This document shows, in pieces, positions 45,508 through 55,435 of a stretch of DNA of 64,000 nt. The first letter of the stretch is position 1; every line of letters begins with the position of its first letter. The notes beneath the pieces were generated by a model that was given only the letters and a program-made list of their open reading frames with translations, ran no database searches and was not told the DNA's origin. Both the position numbers and the translations under genes were made by a program. The stretch is from Przewalskia tangutica (taxonomy: Eukaryota > Streptophyta > Magnoliopsida > Solanales > Solanaceae): positions 26,165,501 through 26,229,500 of the forward strand of contig CM056732.1 of assembly GCA_029844215.1 (NCBI GenBank), in the 5' to 3' direction.

Positions 45508-46001
45508 TTAATCGTGTCCTTTTTGCCTTACGTATTTTCTCCAAAATTTTGATCTCTTCCTATTATCTGGCCTTACGTATTTTCTCCAAAATTTAGATCT
45601 CTTCCTATTATCTGGCGGGTTATTATTTTCCCTGACTTCTTTTCGAAACTTATATTTTCTGTATCCTTTTATTAGATATGAGTTTAGGATTCTTATTTTC
45701 CTTTTTAAAGTATTTTTTGTTGGTTTTAATTGTTCTCTTGTTATTAGCGTTTTCTCCTAGAGATTCTCTTTTTAATATCATGTTGAGCGGTATTAGCGTT
45801 CTTCTCCAATCTTTTATTTCTGTTTAGTTCTTGCTTATCTAGTAAATATTTATCCATACTTATTCTTATTGATTCTTCAGTTTGGCTAGGTTTTGTTTGG
45901 TGTTTTACTAGTATATGTGGTGGTAATTTAGACACTTCTTTTGTTATTATAGTCGGCTTTAGTATTATTATTTTGAGGGGTTCATTATGCTTATCTTGCA
46001 T
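45508..46001 (-). pseudogene. b6, copy B5
   Basis: MQDKHNEP start at 46001. Open for about 60 codons, then frameshifted near 45825 (AACAGAAATAAAAG for AACAGAGAAATAAAAG). The 45-base repeat is present at about 45525-45615. Confidence 0.65.
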
Positions 46002-46009
46002 ATTATTTC

Positions 46010-46824
46010 CAGGTTTCTTCTATTATTGCATTTGCTTTTCTGTAGTGTTCTGTACTCTGATTGTGTTCTTGTATTATTTGAATTATTTATTTCTTAGGAT
46101 GATATTTTCTTTATTAGTATCTTAACTTCCCTTTATCGTATTCTTGCTCTTTTCTACATCACTATTTTTAATATTATCTTTACTAGTATTGTATACTCTT
46201 TTTCTTCTTTGTGTTCTTGTCATACATTTGTTCCATAGTACGTAATTCTTCTCTAAATTCACTTATTTCTGACCTTAATTTTTCTCTAAATTCTCTTATT
46301 TAAGATTTTAAATCCTCCTTTGTTTATCCTAATATCGCTTTAGTTTTTAATTAGTGTTTCATGTTTTTATACATGGTCTTATATTTTTTGTACTTTCTAA
46401 ACAATTCTTCATTAGATAATTTTAATTTCTTGTTTTCTTTTTCTAACTTTGTGATTATTTCTCGTGTGGTTTCTGATGAACTATTCCTAGTATTTCTTTC
46501 TTTTAATCTTTCGTTTGAGGTTTCTTTTACTATTGCTTTACTCTTGTGGGGCTTGTGTTTTATATCTTTATACTTGGTTTTGTACATTTTATACTTTGCG
46601 AATAAGTTTTTATTTGCTTCTTCTAATTCTTCATTTTCTTCTTTTAATAATTCAACACAAATATTTGTTTCTTTTAAATTATCTGTATTTTTGGTTGGGT
46701 TTTCTTTAGGATCTTTCGGATCCTCTTGTTCCATAGGTTTATATTTATACCCTTTTTGTTCTAATATCTCTTTCGCATGATTTCTTAGAAATGTAACCAC
46801 GCTATATTCGGTGTTTTTATTCAT
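46010..46824 (-). pseudogene. b5, capsid-polyprotein N-terminus-like coiled coil, copy B5
   Basis: 157 codons open from 46824 down to a stop at about 46351: MNKN start, FLRNHAKEILEQ, an acidic linker (EQEDPKDPKEN), then a long Glu/Lys coiled coil. The original frame probably continued into b6. The N-terminus is paralogous to the component-A polyprotein start. Confidence 0.72.
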
Positions 46825-46889
46825 TTTTATTTAAAGTCCTTAAGTTGTACTAATGCTTCTTGCTACTTTCTTGGTATTTTATTTGACTA

Positions 46890-47114
46890 TTATTTCCTTA
46901 TTCTTTTTATCCAACCGTTTCCTATGTTTATCCATTCCTTATTGGGTTTATTATTTATCAAATCTCTTAATTGTTTTATCTCATTTTCTAGTTCTATTTC
47001 TCTAGCACTATATTCGAGATATTTAAGTTGTGAATTAATAGCTTCTTCTAGTAATATCTGTTTTATTACCTTTAATTCTCTTTCCTTTTTATCGACTTTT
47101 TCTTGGATATTCAT
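46890..47114 (-). CDS. b4, small coiled-coil protein (intact in B5)
   Basis: 74 codons, nearly identical to the B6 copy (one Arg/Lys change at residue 10). The start overlaps the movement-protein stop as ATGA. Confidence 0.72.
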   Translation of the reverse strand: MNIQEKVDKKERELKVIKQILLEEAINSQLKYLEYSAREIELENEIKQLRDLINNKPNKEWINIGNGWIKRIRK

Positions 47115-48370
47115 ATTTTATTAACAAACCTTGTTTTACCTTGGTCATTAATTTCTATTAGTTATTATTAATTTTATAATCTATCATGGTTAAAAATCAC
47201 TTCCTAGTAGTAATTCATTAAAGCTATCGTATTCTACATCGCTATGTTTATTTTGTACTCTAAATCCTGAATCTTAAATCTTAGATTAACTTACAGTAAC
47301 TATTATTTCTCTTTCATTTTCGGGTAATGGAAAGTCTGGTGGAATCAATGACAATCCTTTTCATTTATCTTACTTATATGTACAAAGCTTTTCTGACTCA
47401 CTGTATTTATTTCTGTTATACAATCAGTTGTTGTAATTTCATTGAATGTAATTACTTTAATGCTTAACCTATTACTTGGCACATTTATTAAATCTAGTGT
47501 TCTTGGTATTCCTAAACTTCCTTGTTTTATTAGTGTTTCCCTTTTTATACTTAGTCTAGCTCCTTATCCAGGGTTTCATCCTTTGTACTATTGTTGTGAT
47601 TCTTTTATTAAAATCCATTTGTATTTCTTGGGTATGGTTATTTTAGAGTTCTCTTTGTGTTCTATTCTTTCTAGTATGTCTTGATACATTTTGGTACTAG
47701 AATATTCATTTCGTGTTGTTTCCTTACATGATGGTTACTGTTAAGGCATACACCATTTTTGTTTCTATACTTATAACTTTACTACTGTGGCATCTTTATT
47801 CCATCTAATTTATAGTATAATGTTAATGCTAGATCTTTATGTTCATCTTTTAATGAGATACTAAAATGCAGTTTGTCAGTAAATTTTAATTTCGATATAT
47901 CAAGTTTCCTTTTATTATTGATATTAATGCGTCTTGTAGATTTTCTAGTATTCTATCATCTAATATGTATATCTGTATGGGTGTATCTATATTTCTTTGA
48001 AAATAAGCTTTTATGGTAAATTCTACTCCTCACAGATATATGTTTACGTACTTTTTAGCTTCTTTTGTTGATAGTTTAGATAATTCTCTTTTATTATATC
48101 ATCGATTATCAAATTTATTCTAGCTTTTCCATTTATACTTGTGGTATCTATTATATTCTCATGTTTTTGTATTATATACCGAACTTCTTTATTTCTTTCG
48201 AACCATTTTGTTTTAAATATCTTTTTTATTGATAATTCTTCTTGTTCATCTTGTATTTTTTGGTATGTTTCTGGTTTAAAACTTAATGTTTGTGTTGTTC
48301 CTCCTTCGTATTCATCCATCTGATAATATGTTTTATGTAGATCTGTCGCTATTTCTTTTCCTTTATCCAT
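47111..48370 (-). pseudogene. Movement protein with protease-like tail, copy B5
   Basis: Start 48368-48370, stop 47111-47113. The first 108 codons (48044-48370) are open; the core IDTPIQIYILDDRI lies near 47965-48005. The tail with LLLGSDF is near 47190-47215. Frameshifts occur near 48055, 47875, 47720 and 47385. Confidence 0.75.
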
Positions 48371-48492
48371 GAGTTAGCTGATTTATAAACTTATATTGTT
48401 CTTTTACGACATCATTCAAATCTTTTATTTCACGATCTTGCTTAATTATTTGTCCTATTTTTTCTTCTGTTATCATTCTGATTTCTTCTTCT
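48363..48492 (-). pseudogene. b2 3' part, copy B5 (truncated)
   Basis: The last about 43 codons of the coiled-coil ORF, cut at the junction with a plus-strand leader fragment at about 48493. Confidence 0.65.
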
Positions 48493-48645
48493 ATTTGTCA
48501 ATACTACTTGTTAGTATAAAGCTGATAAGTTATTACTTAAGATTCCGCCATAGTAGTAATAAAACCAGGAATATCAGTAAGAATACCACCAACGTTCTCC
48601 CCTCTTTAGGGTTGTTAGGTGATGAAAAGATCCTTGGCCGTAAAA

Positions 48646-48657
48646 TGGTATGAGAGC
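48646..48657 (+). other. Primer-binding site (B6), altered
   Basis: TGGTATGAGAGC: the CA of TATCAG reads G with one base changed. Upstream, 'ATCCGCCCAGAAAATGG' of other leaders reads ATCCTTGGCCGTAAAATGG. Confidence 0.75.
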
Positions 48658-48789
48658 TATAAATGAAACAATAAGATTTGGATATAAACAAAATTATGAA
48701 CATAATAGATTAAATGATTATGCATACCAATTTGATAGATCTAGCGAAAACAACTTAGAACAGTTTGATACAGAAAATTGGAATTCAGA

Positions 48790-49093
48790 ATGAAAACAAT
48801 TAAATCATTTGATAGAATAATAAAATATAATAAAATGATATGGAAATGTCGAGAAATTAAACACATATTAATAAAGACAAGAATAGAAGCTAAACACACA
48901 AAATGAATGGCTGACTCGAGAGAAAGAAGATAACAGATTTTACAACAATGAAGAATTAAAAAGATATATGAGATATATTTTGATGCCCAAGAAACAAGAA
49001 ATAAGATATACGTGATGAATAGAAATAGAAGTACATGAACTAATAATAAGAGATTTATTAATAGATTTACGGTTTGAAATAAACCAATATTAA
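48790..49093 (+). pseudogene. b1, copy B6
   Basis: ATG 48790, stop 49091-49093. It carries the shared 11-base deletion (near 48892) plus further small changes. Confidence 0.65.
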
Positions 49094-49095
49094 AA

Positions 49096-49465
49096 ATGAG
49101 TGAAGAAATAATAAGAAGATGACGTAACATGCTAAGACAATTAGAACACATAGCGAGAAAAGATTAATATATAACAAAGATATAAATGAACACATAATAA
49201 GTTGTAAAATAAGTATGGATCTAATAGCGAAGCAAATAATACCATAATGTAAAAGTCCAAACAGACATCGAACAAGAAAACATCATAAAAACTTAAAGCT
49301 TAGGCTAACAATAAAAGAGAGGAACATTTAAGGCAAAAAGAAGAAGAAATCGAATGATAATAAGAAAAAATAGGACAAATAATTAAGCAAGATCGTGAAA
49401 TAAAAGATTTGAATGATGTCGTAAAAGAACAATATAAGTTTATAAATCAGCTAACTCATGGATAA
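49096..49465 (+). pseudogene. b2, copy B6
   Basis: Coiled-coil ORF with a frameshift near 49125 and several in the middle. The end overlaps the movement-protein start (49458). Confidence 0.62.
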
Positions 49466-50724
49466 AGGAAAAGAAATAGCGCAGATCTACATAAAACATA
49501 TTATCGGATGGATGAATACGAAGGAGGAACAACACAAACATTAAGTTTTAAACCGTAAACATACCAAAAATACAAGATGAACAAGAAGAATTATCAATAA
49601 AAAGATATTTAAAACAAAATGGTTCGAAAGAAATAAAGAAGTTAGATATAATACAAAAACATGAGAATATAATAGATACCACAAGTATAAATGGAAAAGC
49701 TAGAATAAATTTGATAATCGATGATATAATAAAAAGAGAATTATCTAAACTATCAACAAAAGAAGCTAAAAAGTACGTAAACATATATCTGTGAGGAGTA
49801 GAATTTACCATAAAAGCTTATTTTCAAAGAAATATAGATACACCCATACAGATATACATATTAGATGATAGAATACTAGAAAATCTACAAGACGCATTAA
49901 TATCAATAATAAAAGGAAACTTGATATATCGAAATTAAAATTTACTTGACAAACTGATTTTAGTATCTCATTAAAAGATGAACATAAAGATCTAGCGTTA
50001 ACATTATACTATAAATTAGATGGAATAAAGATGCCACCAGGAAGTAAAGTTATAAGTATAGAAACAAAAATGGTGTATGCCTTAACAGGTAACCATCATG
50101 TAAGGAAACAACACGAAATGAATATTTTAGTACCAAAAATGTATCAAGACATACTAGAAAGAATAGAACACAAAGAGAATTCTAAAATAACAATACCCGA
50201 AGAAATACAAATGGATTTTAATAAAAGAATCACAACAATAGTACAAAGGATGAAACCCCAAATAGCAGGAGCTAGACTAAGTATAAAAAGGGAAACACTA
50301 ATAAAACAAGGAAGCTTAGGAATGCCAAGAACATTAGATTTAATAAATGTGTCAAGTAATAGGTTAAGCATTAAAGTAATTATATTCAATGAAATTACAA
50401 CAACTGATTGTATAACAGAAATAAATACAGGAGTCAGAAAAGCTTTGTACATATAAGTAAGATAAATGAAAAGGATTGTCGCTGATTCCACTGAGACTTT
50501 CCATTACTCAAAATGAAAGAGAAATAATAGTTACTGTAAGTGTTAATCTAAGATTTAAGATTCAGGATTTAGAGTACAAAATAAACATAGCAGTCGTAGA
50601 ATACGATAGCTTTAATGAATTACTACTAGGAAGTGATTTTTTAACCATGATAGATTATAAAATTAATAATAACGGAATAGAAATTAATGACCAAGGTAAA
50701 ACAAGGTTTGTTAATAAAATATGA
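49458..50724 (+). pseudogene. 30K movement protein with protease-like tail, copy B6
   Basis: Start MDKGKEIA at 49458, stop 50722-50724. The 30K core is near 49840-49880. The stretch 50031-50456 is open for 141 codons and runs from the MPPGSK segment into the protease-like tail (TTDCITEINTG, about 50400-50433). LLLGSDFLTM follows near 50625-50655. Breaks lie near 49485, 49565, 49935 and 50435. It would act at plasmodesmata. The Asn in place of the protease Asp is the same in B4 and B7. Confidence 0.8.
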
Positions 50725-50945
50725 ATATCCAAGAAAAAGTCGATAAAAGGGAAAGAGAATTAAAGGTCATAAAACAGATATTACTAGAAGAAGCTATTAA
50801 TTCACAACTTAAATATCTCGAATATAGTGCTAGAGAAATAGAACTAGAAAATGAGATAAAACAATTAAGAGATTTGATAAATAATAAACCCAATAAGGAA
50901 TGGATAAACATAGGAAACGGTTGGATAAAAAGAATAAGGAAATAA
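50721..50945 (+). CDS. b4, small coiled-coil protein (intact in B6)
   Basis: 74 codons from an ATG that overlaps the movement-protein stop as ATGA, to TAA 50943-50945. It begins MNIQEKVDKRERELKVIKQ and has heptad-like Leu/Ile spacing through residues 10-50 with charged faces, then a NKPNKEWINIGNGW segment and a basic end. No signal peptide or membrane segment. It is open in B5, B6 and B7, and its position between movement protein and capsid-like region is constant. Function unknown; size and coiled coil would suit a virion-associated or helper component, but no homology supports that. Confidence 0.72.
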   Translation: MNIQEKVDKRERELKVIKQILLEEAINSQLKYLEYSAREIELENEIKQLRDLINNKPNKEWINIGNGWIKRIRK

Positions 50946-51010
50946 TAGTCAAATAAAATACCAAGAAAGTAGCAAGAAGCATTAGTACAACTTAAGGACT
51001 TTAAATAAAA

Positions 51011-51825
51011 ATGAATAAAAACACCGAATATAGCGTGGTTACATTTCTAAGAAATCATGCGAAAGAGATATTAGAACAAAAAGGGTATAAATATAAACCT
51101 ATGGAACAAGAGGATCCGAAAGATCCTAAAGAAAACCCAACCAAAAATACAGATAATTTAAAAGAAACAAATATTTGTGTTGAATTATTAAAAGAAGAAA
51201 ATGAAGAATTAGAAGAAGCAAATAAAAACTTATTAGCAAAGTATAAAATGTACAAAACCAAGTATAAAGATATAAAACACAAGCCCCACAAGAGTAAAGC
51301 AATAGTAAAAGAAACCTCAAACGAAAGATTAAAAGAAAGAAATACTAGGAATAGTTCATCAGAAACCACACGAGAAATAATCACAAAGTTAGAAAAAGAA
51401 AACAAGAAATTAAAATTATCTAATGAAGAATTGTTTAGAAAGTACAAAAAATATAAGACCATGTATAAAAACATGAAACACGAATTAAAACCTAAAGCGA
51501 TATTAGGAGAAACAAAGGAGGAATTAAAATCAGAAATAAGAGAATTTAGAAAACTTAAGGTCAGAAATAAGTGAATTTAGAGAAGAATTACGTACTATGG
51601 AACAACAGATGACAAGAACACAAAGAAGAAAAAGAGTATACAATACTAGTAAAGATAATATTAAAAATAGTGATGTAGAAAAGAGCAGTAATACAGATAA
51701 AGGGGAAGAAGATACTAATAAAGAAAATATCAGTCCTAAGAAATAAATAATTCAAATAATACAAGAACACAATCAGAGTACAGAACACTACAAAGCAAAT
51801 GCAATAATAGAAGAAAACACGAAAT
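51011..51825 (+). pseudogene. b5, capsid-polyprotein N-terminus-like coiled coil, copy B6
   Basis: 187 codons are open (51011-51574), the longest version. The N-terminus (VVTFLRNHAKEILEQ) matches the component-A polyprotein start (VITFLRNHAKEILEQ in A1). Next come an acidic Pro-containing linker, a coiled coil (residues about 55-90), a Ser/Thr/Arg linker, and a second coiled coil (about 125-160). A two-base loss near 51552 shifts the frame. Downstream sequence continues, as in component A, toward the KLPPH segment of b6, so b5 and b6 probably were one ORF. Role inferred: capsid-related, without polymerase. Confidence 0.72.
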
Positions 51826-51828
51826 AAT

Positions 51829-52326
51829 ATGCAAGATAAGCATAATGAACCCCTCAAAATAATAATACTAAAGCCGACTATAATAACAAAAGAAGTGTCT
51901 AAATTACCACCACATATACTAGTAAAACACCAAACAAAACCTAGCCAAACTGAAGAATCAATAAGAATAAGTATGGATAAATATTTACTAGATAAACAAG
52001 AACTAAACAGAGAAATAAAAGATTGGAGAAGAACGCTAATACCGTTCAACATGATATTAAAAAGAGAATCTCTAGGAGAAAAACTCCTAATAACAAGAGA
52101 ACAATTAAAACCAACAAAAAATACTTTAAAAAGGAAAATAAGAATCCTAAACTCATATCTAATAAAAGGATACAGAAAATATAAGTTTCGAAAAGAAGTC
52201 AGGGAAAATAATAACCCGCCAGATAATAGGAAGAGATCTAAATTTTGGAGAAAATACGTAAGGCCAGATAATAGGAAGAGATCAAAATTTTGGAGAAAAT
52301 ACGTAAGGCAAAAAGGACACGATTAA
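51829..52326 (+). CDS. b6, truncated capsid-like basic protein (open in B6)
   Basis: 165 codons from ATG 51829 to TAA 52324-52326. Segments shared with the component-A capsid region are VSKLPPHI, the DKQELNREIKDWR helix (A: DEQELSRRINDW) and LKRESLGEKLL (A: LKREFLGEKWL). The central capsid domain of A is then missing. B goes directly to a very basic end with two tandem 15-residue units (PDNRKRSKFWRKYVR), ending QKGHD where A continues into its zinc knuckle (KGHY). So b6 looks like an A capsid gene with an internal deletion and a stop at the zinc finger. It may bind nucleic acid through the basic repeat; it may be the second half of b5. Confidence 0.68.
   Translation: MQDKHNEPLKIIILKPTIITKEVSKLPPHILVKHQTKPSQTEESIRISMDKYLLDKQELNREIKDWRRTLIPFNMILKRESLGEKLLITREQLKPTKNTLKRKIRILNSYLIKGYRKYKFRKEVRENNNPPDNRKRSKFWRKYVRPDNRKRSKFWRKYVRQKGHD
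52219..52308 (+). repeat. 45-base in-frame tandem duplication in b6
   Basis: Two units, 52219-52263 and 52264-52308, nearly identical, each encoding 15 basic residues. Present in all B copies seen, so older than the integrations. In component A the corresponding place has a single related basic stretch (DNRKKFKD). Confidence 0.85.
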
Positions 52327-52357
52327 ATTAACAAACGCCCGAAATAAAAATCCTATA

Positions 52358-52663
52358 ATGGATTTACAGGAAGAAAAAAGAAAGTTAATAGACGAAAGAA
52401 ATTATTGGGTACAATATGAAGATTATGCCCGTAATAAGCTTATTACAGTTACTAACGAAACAGGAAGAAAATATTATCATGATAGATACAAAAAGCTTGT
52501 GAAAAACCTTAATAAAATAAGACAAAGGTTAGCCGAAATAAGAACAAGGGAACTGCAAGAACTAATACAAAGTTCAGGATTAAAAGAAGAAGTCAGGGAA
52601 TATGAGCAAGACCGAGAACTTAACCAAGAACTTAACCAAGAAATAAATGGAAGAAATCCATAA
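52358..52663 (+). CDS. b7, coiled-coil protein (intact in B6)
   Basis: 101 codons from ATG 52358 to TAA 52661-52663. It starts MDLQEEKRKLIDERNYWVQY and continues as a long amphipathic helix (YKKLVKNLNKIRQRLAEIRT). The C-terminus carries a short LNQELNQEI repeat. It is highly charged with no membrane segment. It lies 31 bases after b6 and about 120 bases before b8. I find no counterpart in component A. Function unknown. Confidence 0.7.
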   Translation: MDLQEEKRKLIDERNYWVQYEDYARNKLITVTNETGRKYYHDRYKKLVKNLNKIRQRLAEIRTRELQELIQSSGLKEEVREYEQDRELNQELNQEINGRNP

Positions 52664-52780
52664 AGAGATACAAACCAGCATACCATACTGACCGAAGAAA
52701 TTGGAATAAAAAGGTACAGATAAAATCCGATTTTATATACGTCTGAAAATTCCTAACATATATTGGTAACAGATACCAAG

Positions 52781-53844
52781 ATGTCAGTTAACAGCGACAG
52801 CTTCGAAGATTATATCAGCAATATAATAAGCAAAGTTATCAGCAGCAATCAAGCCATGGAATCCAAGATACAGGAACTGGAAGGAATACTCAGGGAAAAT
52901 AATAGCCTGATCAGTCAGTTGAAAGAATGCTTCACTGATTATCAAACATACAAGAACCTGAGAGAATCTCCAAAAAATACCACAGAAACAACAGACTTTC
53001 CTACCCTCAACTCAAGACTACTAAAAATGCCATCAACGTCCCAAATACCAACATCCCAGATAACATCAATGGCTGAAAGATTAACATTTTCCCCAGATAC
53101 CATCACAGCTTATGAAACCATCTCAAAGTACTACACTTATAAATCCAACCCTAACATATTAAGAGCATCAAGATTTAGCAAATACCCAAGGTACCTATGT
53201 CTTGAAAAAACCGATCCAAAGGTAGTCCATAAACTTTTTAAGTATGGATTCCTAGATAAAGTCATGACAGATGATACCTCAAGAAAGATATCGAATTACC
53301 AAACAACATAATACAATCACCCAATCCATGAGAGAGACATTTGGACCAGAATATACGGAATACAAGTGTTTGACGATCATCGACCTAACAGAAAACCCAT
53401 TATATTATGTCAACTTTTCAAATCAGCAGAATGAATAGTACCATTACAGAGAAAACACAGATTCAAAAAGGAAATGCCATGCAAAATAAACCAGCTTCAA
53501 GAATGGCTAAGCAACAAAAGAGCTATCGACTAACAACCTTAGCAGAAGATTAGAAGATATGATCGAATGGGAAAGGCAAGCATTATTGGAAATACCAGAG
53601 AGGAGAAGTAGAAGAAGCGGTTACCATATACTATAACCATGAAATAATAGCCCAAGATACAAATGAACTTACTAACATGATGAATAGGATAATAAACTTG
53701 AAACACAAACATGCCAAGGAGACGATAGAGCAATATCAGGCTATAACAAAACAAAGAAGAAAACCAATGACTTTCGTGAGATAGCAATGAGGCAAAGAAA
53801 AAGTTATGAGCATAAAAGACGAAGGATCTTCGATCCACGGGATA
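52781..53844 (+). pseudogene. b8, last ORF of component B (transactivator candidate), copy B6
   Basis: About 350 codons from ATG 52781 (MSVNSDSFEDYISNIISKVI). The first about 175 codons are open (to 53311): an N-terminal helix/coiled coil (QAMESKIQELEGILRENN), a Ser/Thr/Pro-rich linker, then a conserved block with YETISKYYTYKSNP and FSKYPRYLCLEKTDPK. The rest continues in other frames past about 53300, to the GSSD end. Its place as last ORF directly before the NCR matches the transactivator/inclusion-body gene of caulimoviruses, whose product forms inclusion bodies and allows polycistronic translation, which ATGA-coupled ORFs like these would need. No diagnostic motif was found, so this is inference. 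Confidence 0.6.
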
Positions 53845-55435
53845 ATGTAATTTTATTACATGAAACCCGTAAAATGGAATAATAGCCCATGGGATAATGT
53901 AATTTTATTACATGAAACCCGTAGTTAATAATAGCCATGGGATAATGTAATTTTATTACATGACACCCATCATATGAGATATCAAGAGCCCAATATGATT
54001 TATCATATGTTTCTAAAACTATGAGATACAAGATAACAAAGAGCCCAATATGATTTATCATATGTTTAAAACTATGAGATACAAGATAACAATGTGCCCA
54101 ATGTGATTTATCACAAAAGCCCAAAAATATGAGCTAACAAGACCAGCCAGAGCGATTTATCGCAAAGAAAAAGAAATGAAAAAGATGGAAAAGACAAAAG
54201 AAATGAAAAAGATGAAAAACAAAAGAAATGAAAAAGTGAAAAAGAAAAGACAAAAAGATGAAAAAGACAAAAGAAAAGACAAAAGAAAGAGACAAGAGCA
54301 TGGTGGAGAAAATGCCATCGAAAGAAAAAAGAAAAGACAACACAAAAGAAGTCAAAAGAGAATAATAAGCAAAGCAAAGATAACAAATAAAGGATGAAAA
54401 ATCAAAACATATCGACTTTAAAGAGGAAGACAAAAATCTCAATAATAGCGGAAGGACAAAACCATCAAATCGAAGAAGACAAGGACATCGCAGAAGAAGA
54501 AAATATCACCGAGACATCAAGAAATGTCCAGAAAACAAAGCATGATATCGGAAATCACGAAGAAAAGGCAAGGAAAAAATAAAAGAAAGGAGAACTCAAC
54601 AAAAGCACGAGTACCAGCAAAGATCAAGGAAAACACAGAGAAAGCAAGAAAATACCAGCAATAACATCCAGAAAAACAAGACAACAAACGAAGACACGGA
54701 CGAAATATCAGCAGAAAAATATAATTTATCAGCTTTACTGTAGCATGAATAGTAACTTTCATCAGAGCAGAATAGTAAAGCTACTAAAATCGTAGTAATA
54801 CAAGAAGGTCGACAAGAAGAGACAAGTCATCAGAGCAGAATAGTAAAGCCACGGACATCAGAGCAAATAGTAAAGGTCGCACAGTAAAGGTCGCACAGTA
54901 AAAGTCGCACAGTAAGAGTCAAGTACTGTAGCACCCCGAGGTTATCTATATAAAGAGCCTCATTGTATCAGAAAAAGATAACAATTTTTGGAATACAACT
55001 TCAATCTTCAAGATAATCTCTCTCTATAATCTCTCTTCCGAAACACTTTCTTTCAAGAAAAGAAATATTAGTCTTCTATTAGCATAACAACATCTATTAG
55101 CAAACAATCATGTTTAGCTAAAACCCTTCTATCGGTCTATAATCTTAAATGAGTAATATCGTAGAGAAGAAGATCTACTAAAAGAAACCGTAAGAACGAG
55201 GAATCAACATATCGTAGTTTCAAAGAAAATCGCTAAAAGAATCATAAGAACTAGGAATTAACTTTGAAAGATATATAGTTAAACGCATGTTAAGTCTAGA
55301 ACCTTGACTCTTGTTGGAATGCTCGGAAGAACTGCTGACCGTCCCAAGCTCTAGGCGAATTAGTACCATGACAAGGCGGTTGACTGGAAGCGGCCGAGAG
55401 GATATTTCCTGGTGATCCGAGATTCACTAAGAGGT
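53845..55435 (+). promoter_or_regulatory. Common noncoding region NCR8
   Basis: Palindrome array 53845-54165, purine tract 54165-54360, 14-base AGTAAAGGTCGCAC repeats (54869, 54883, 54897, partial at 54911), TATA 54947-54954, leader to 55435 where it meets inverted NCR9. The last about 0.6 kb of leader and the primer site are missing. Confidence 0.85.

Larger units (their letters stand above)
42023..48492 (-). mobile_element. Endogenous pararetrovirus component B, copy B5 with NCR7 (inverted)
   Basis: Minus-strand unit. The NCR end lies exactly in the primer site (42023) and the gene end is truncated inside b2 at about 48492. It keeps b4 intact and b5 largely open. Confidence 0.87.
48493..55435 (+). 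mobile_element. Endogenous pararetrovirus component B, copy B6 with NCR8
   Basis: About 150 bases of leader, a damaged primer site, all B genes and an NCR cut at 55435. It is the best-preserved copy for b4, b5, b6 and b7, and it keeps CAG/CTG words that are altered in B1-B3. Confidence 0.88.

Noticed and set aside
52763..52780. Upstream TTG start for b8
   Set aside because: A normal ATG lies 18 bases downstream at 52781 and is kept in the other copies; plant viral ORFs rarely use TTG.
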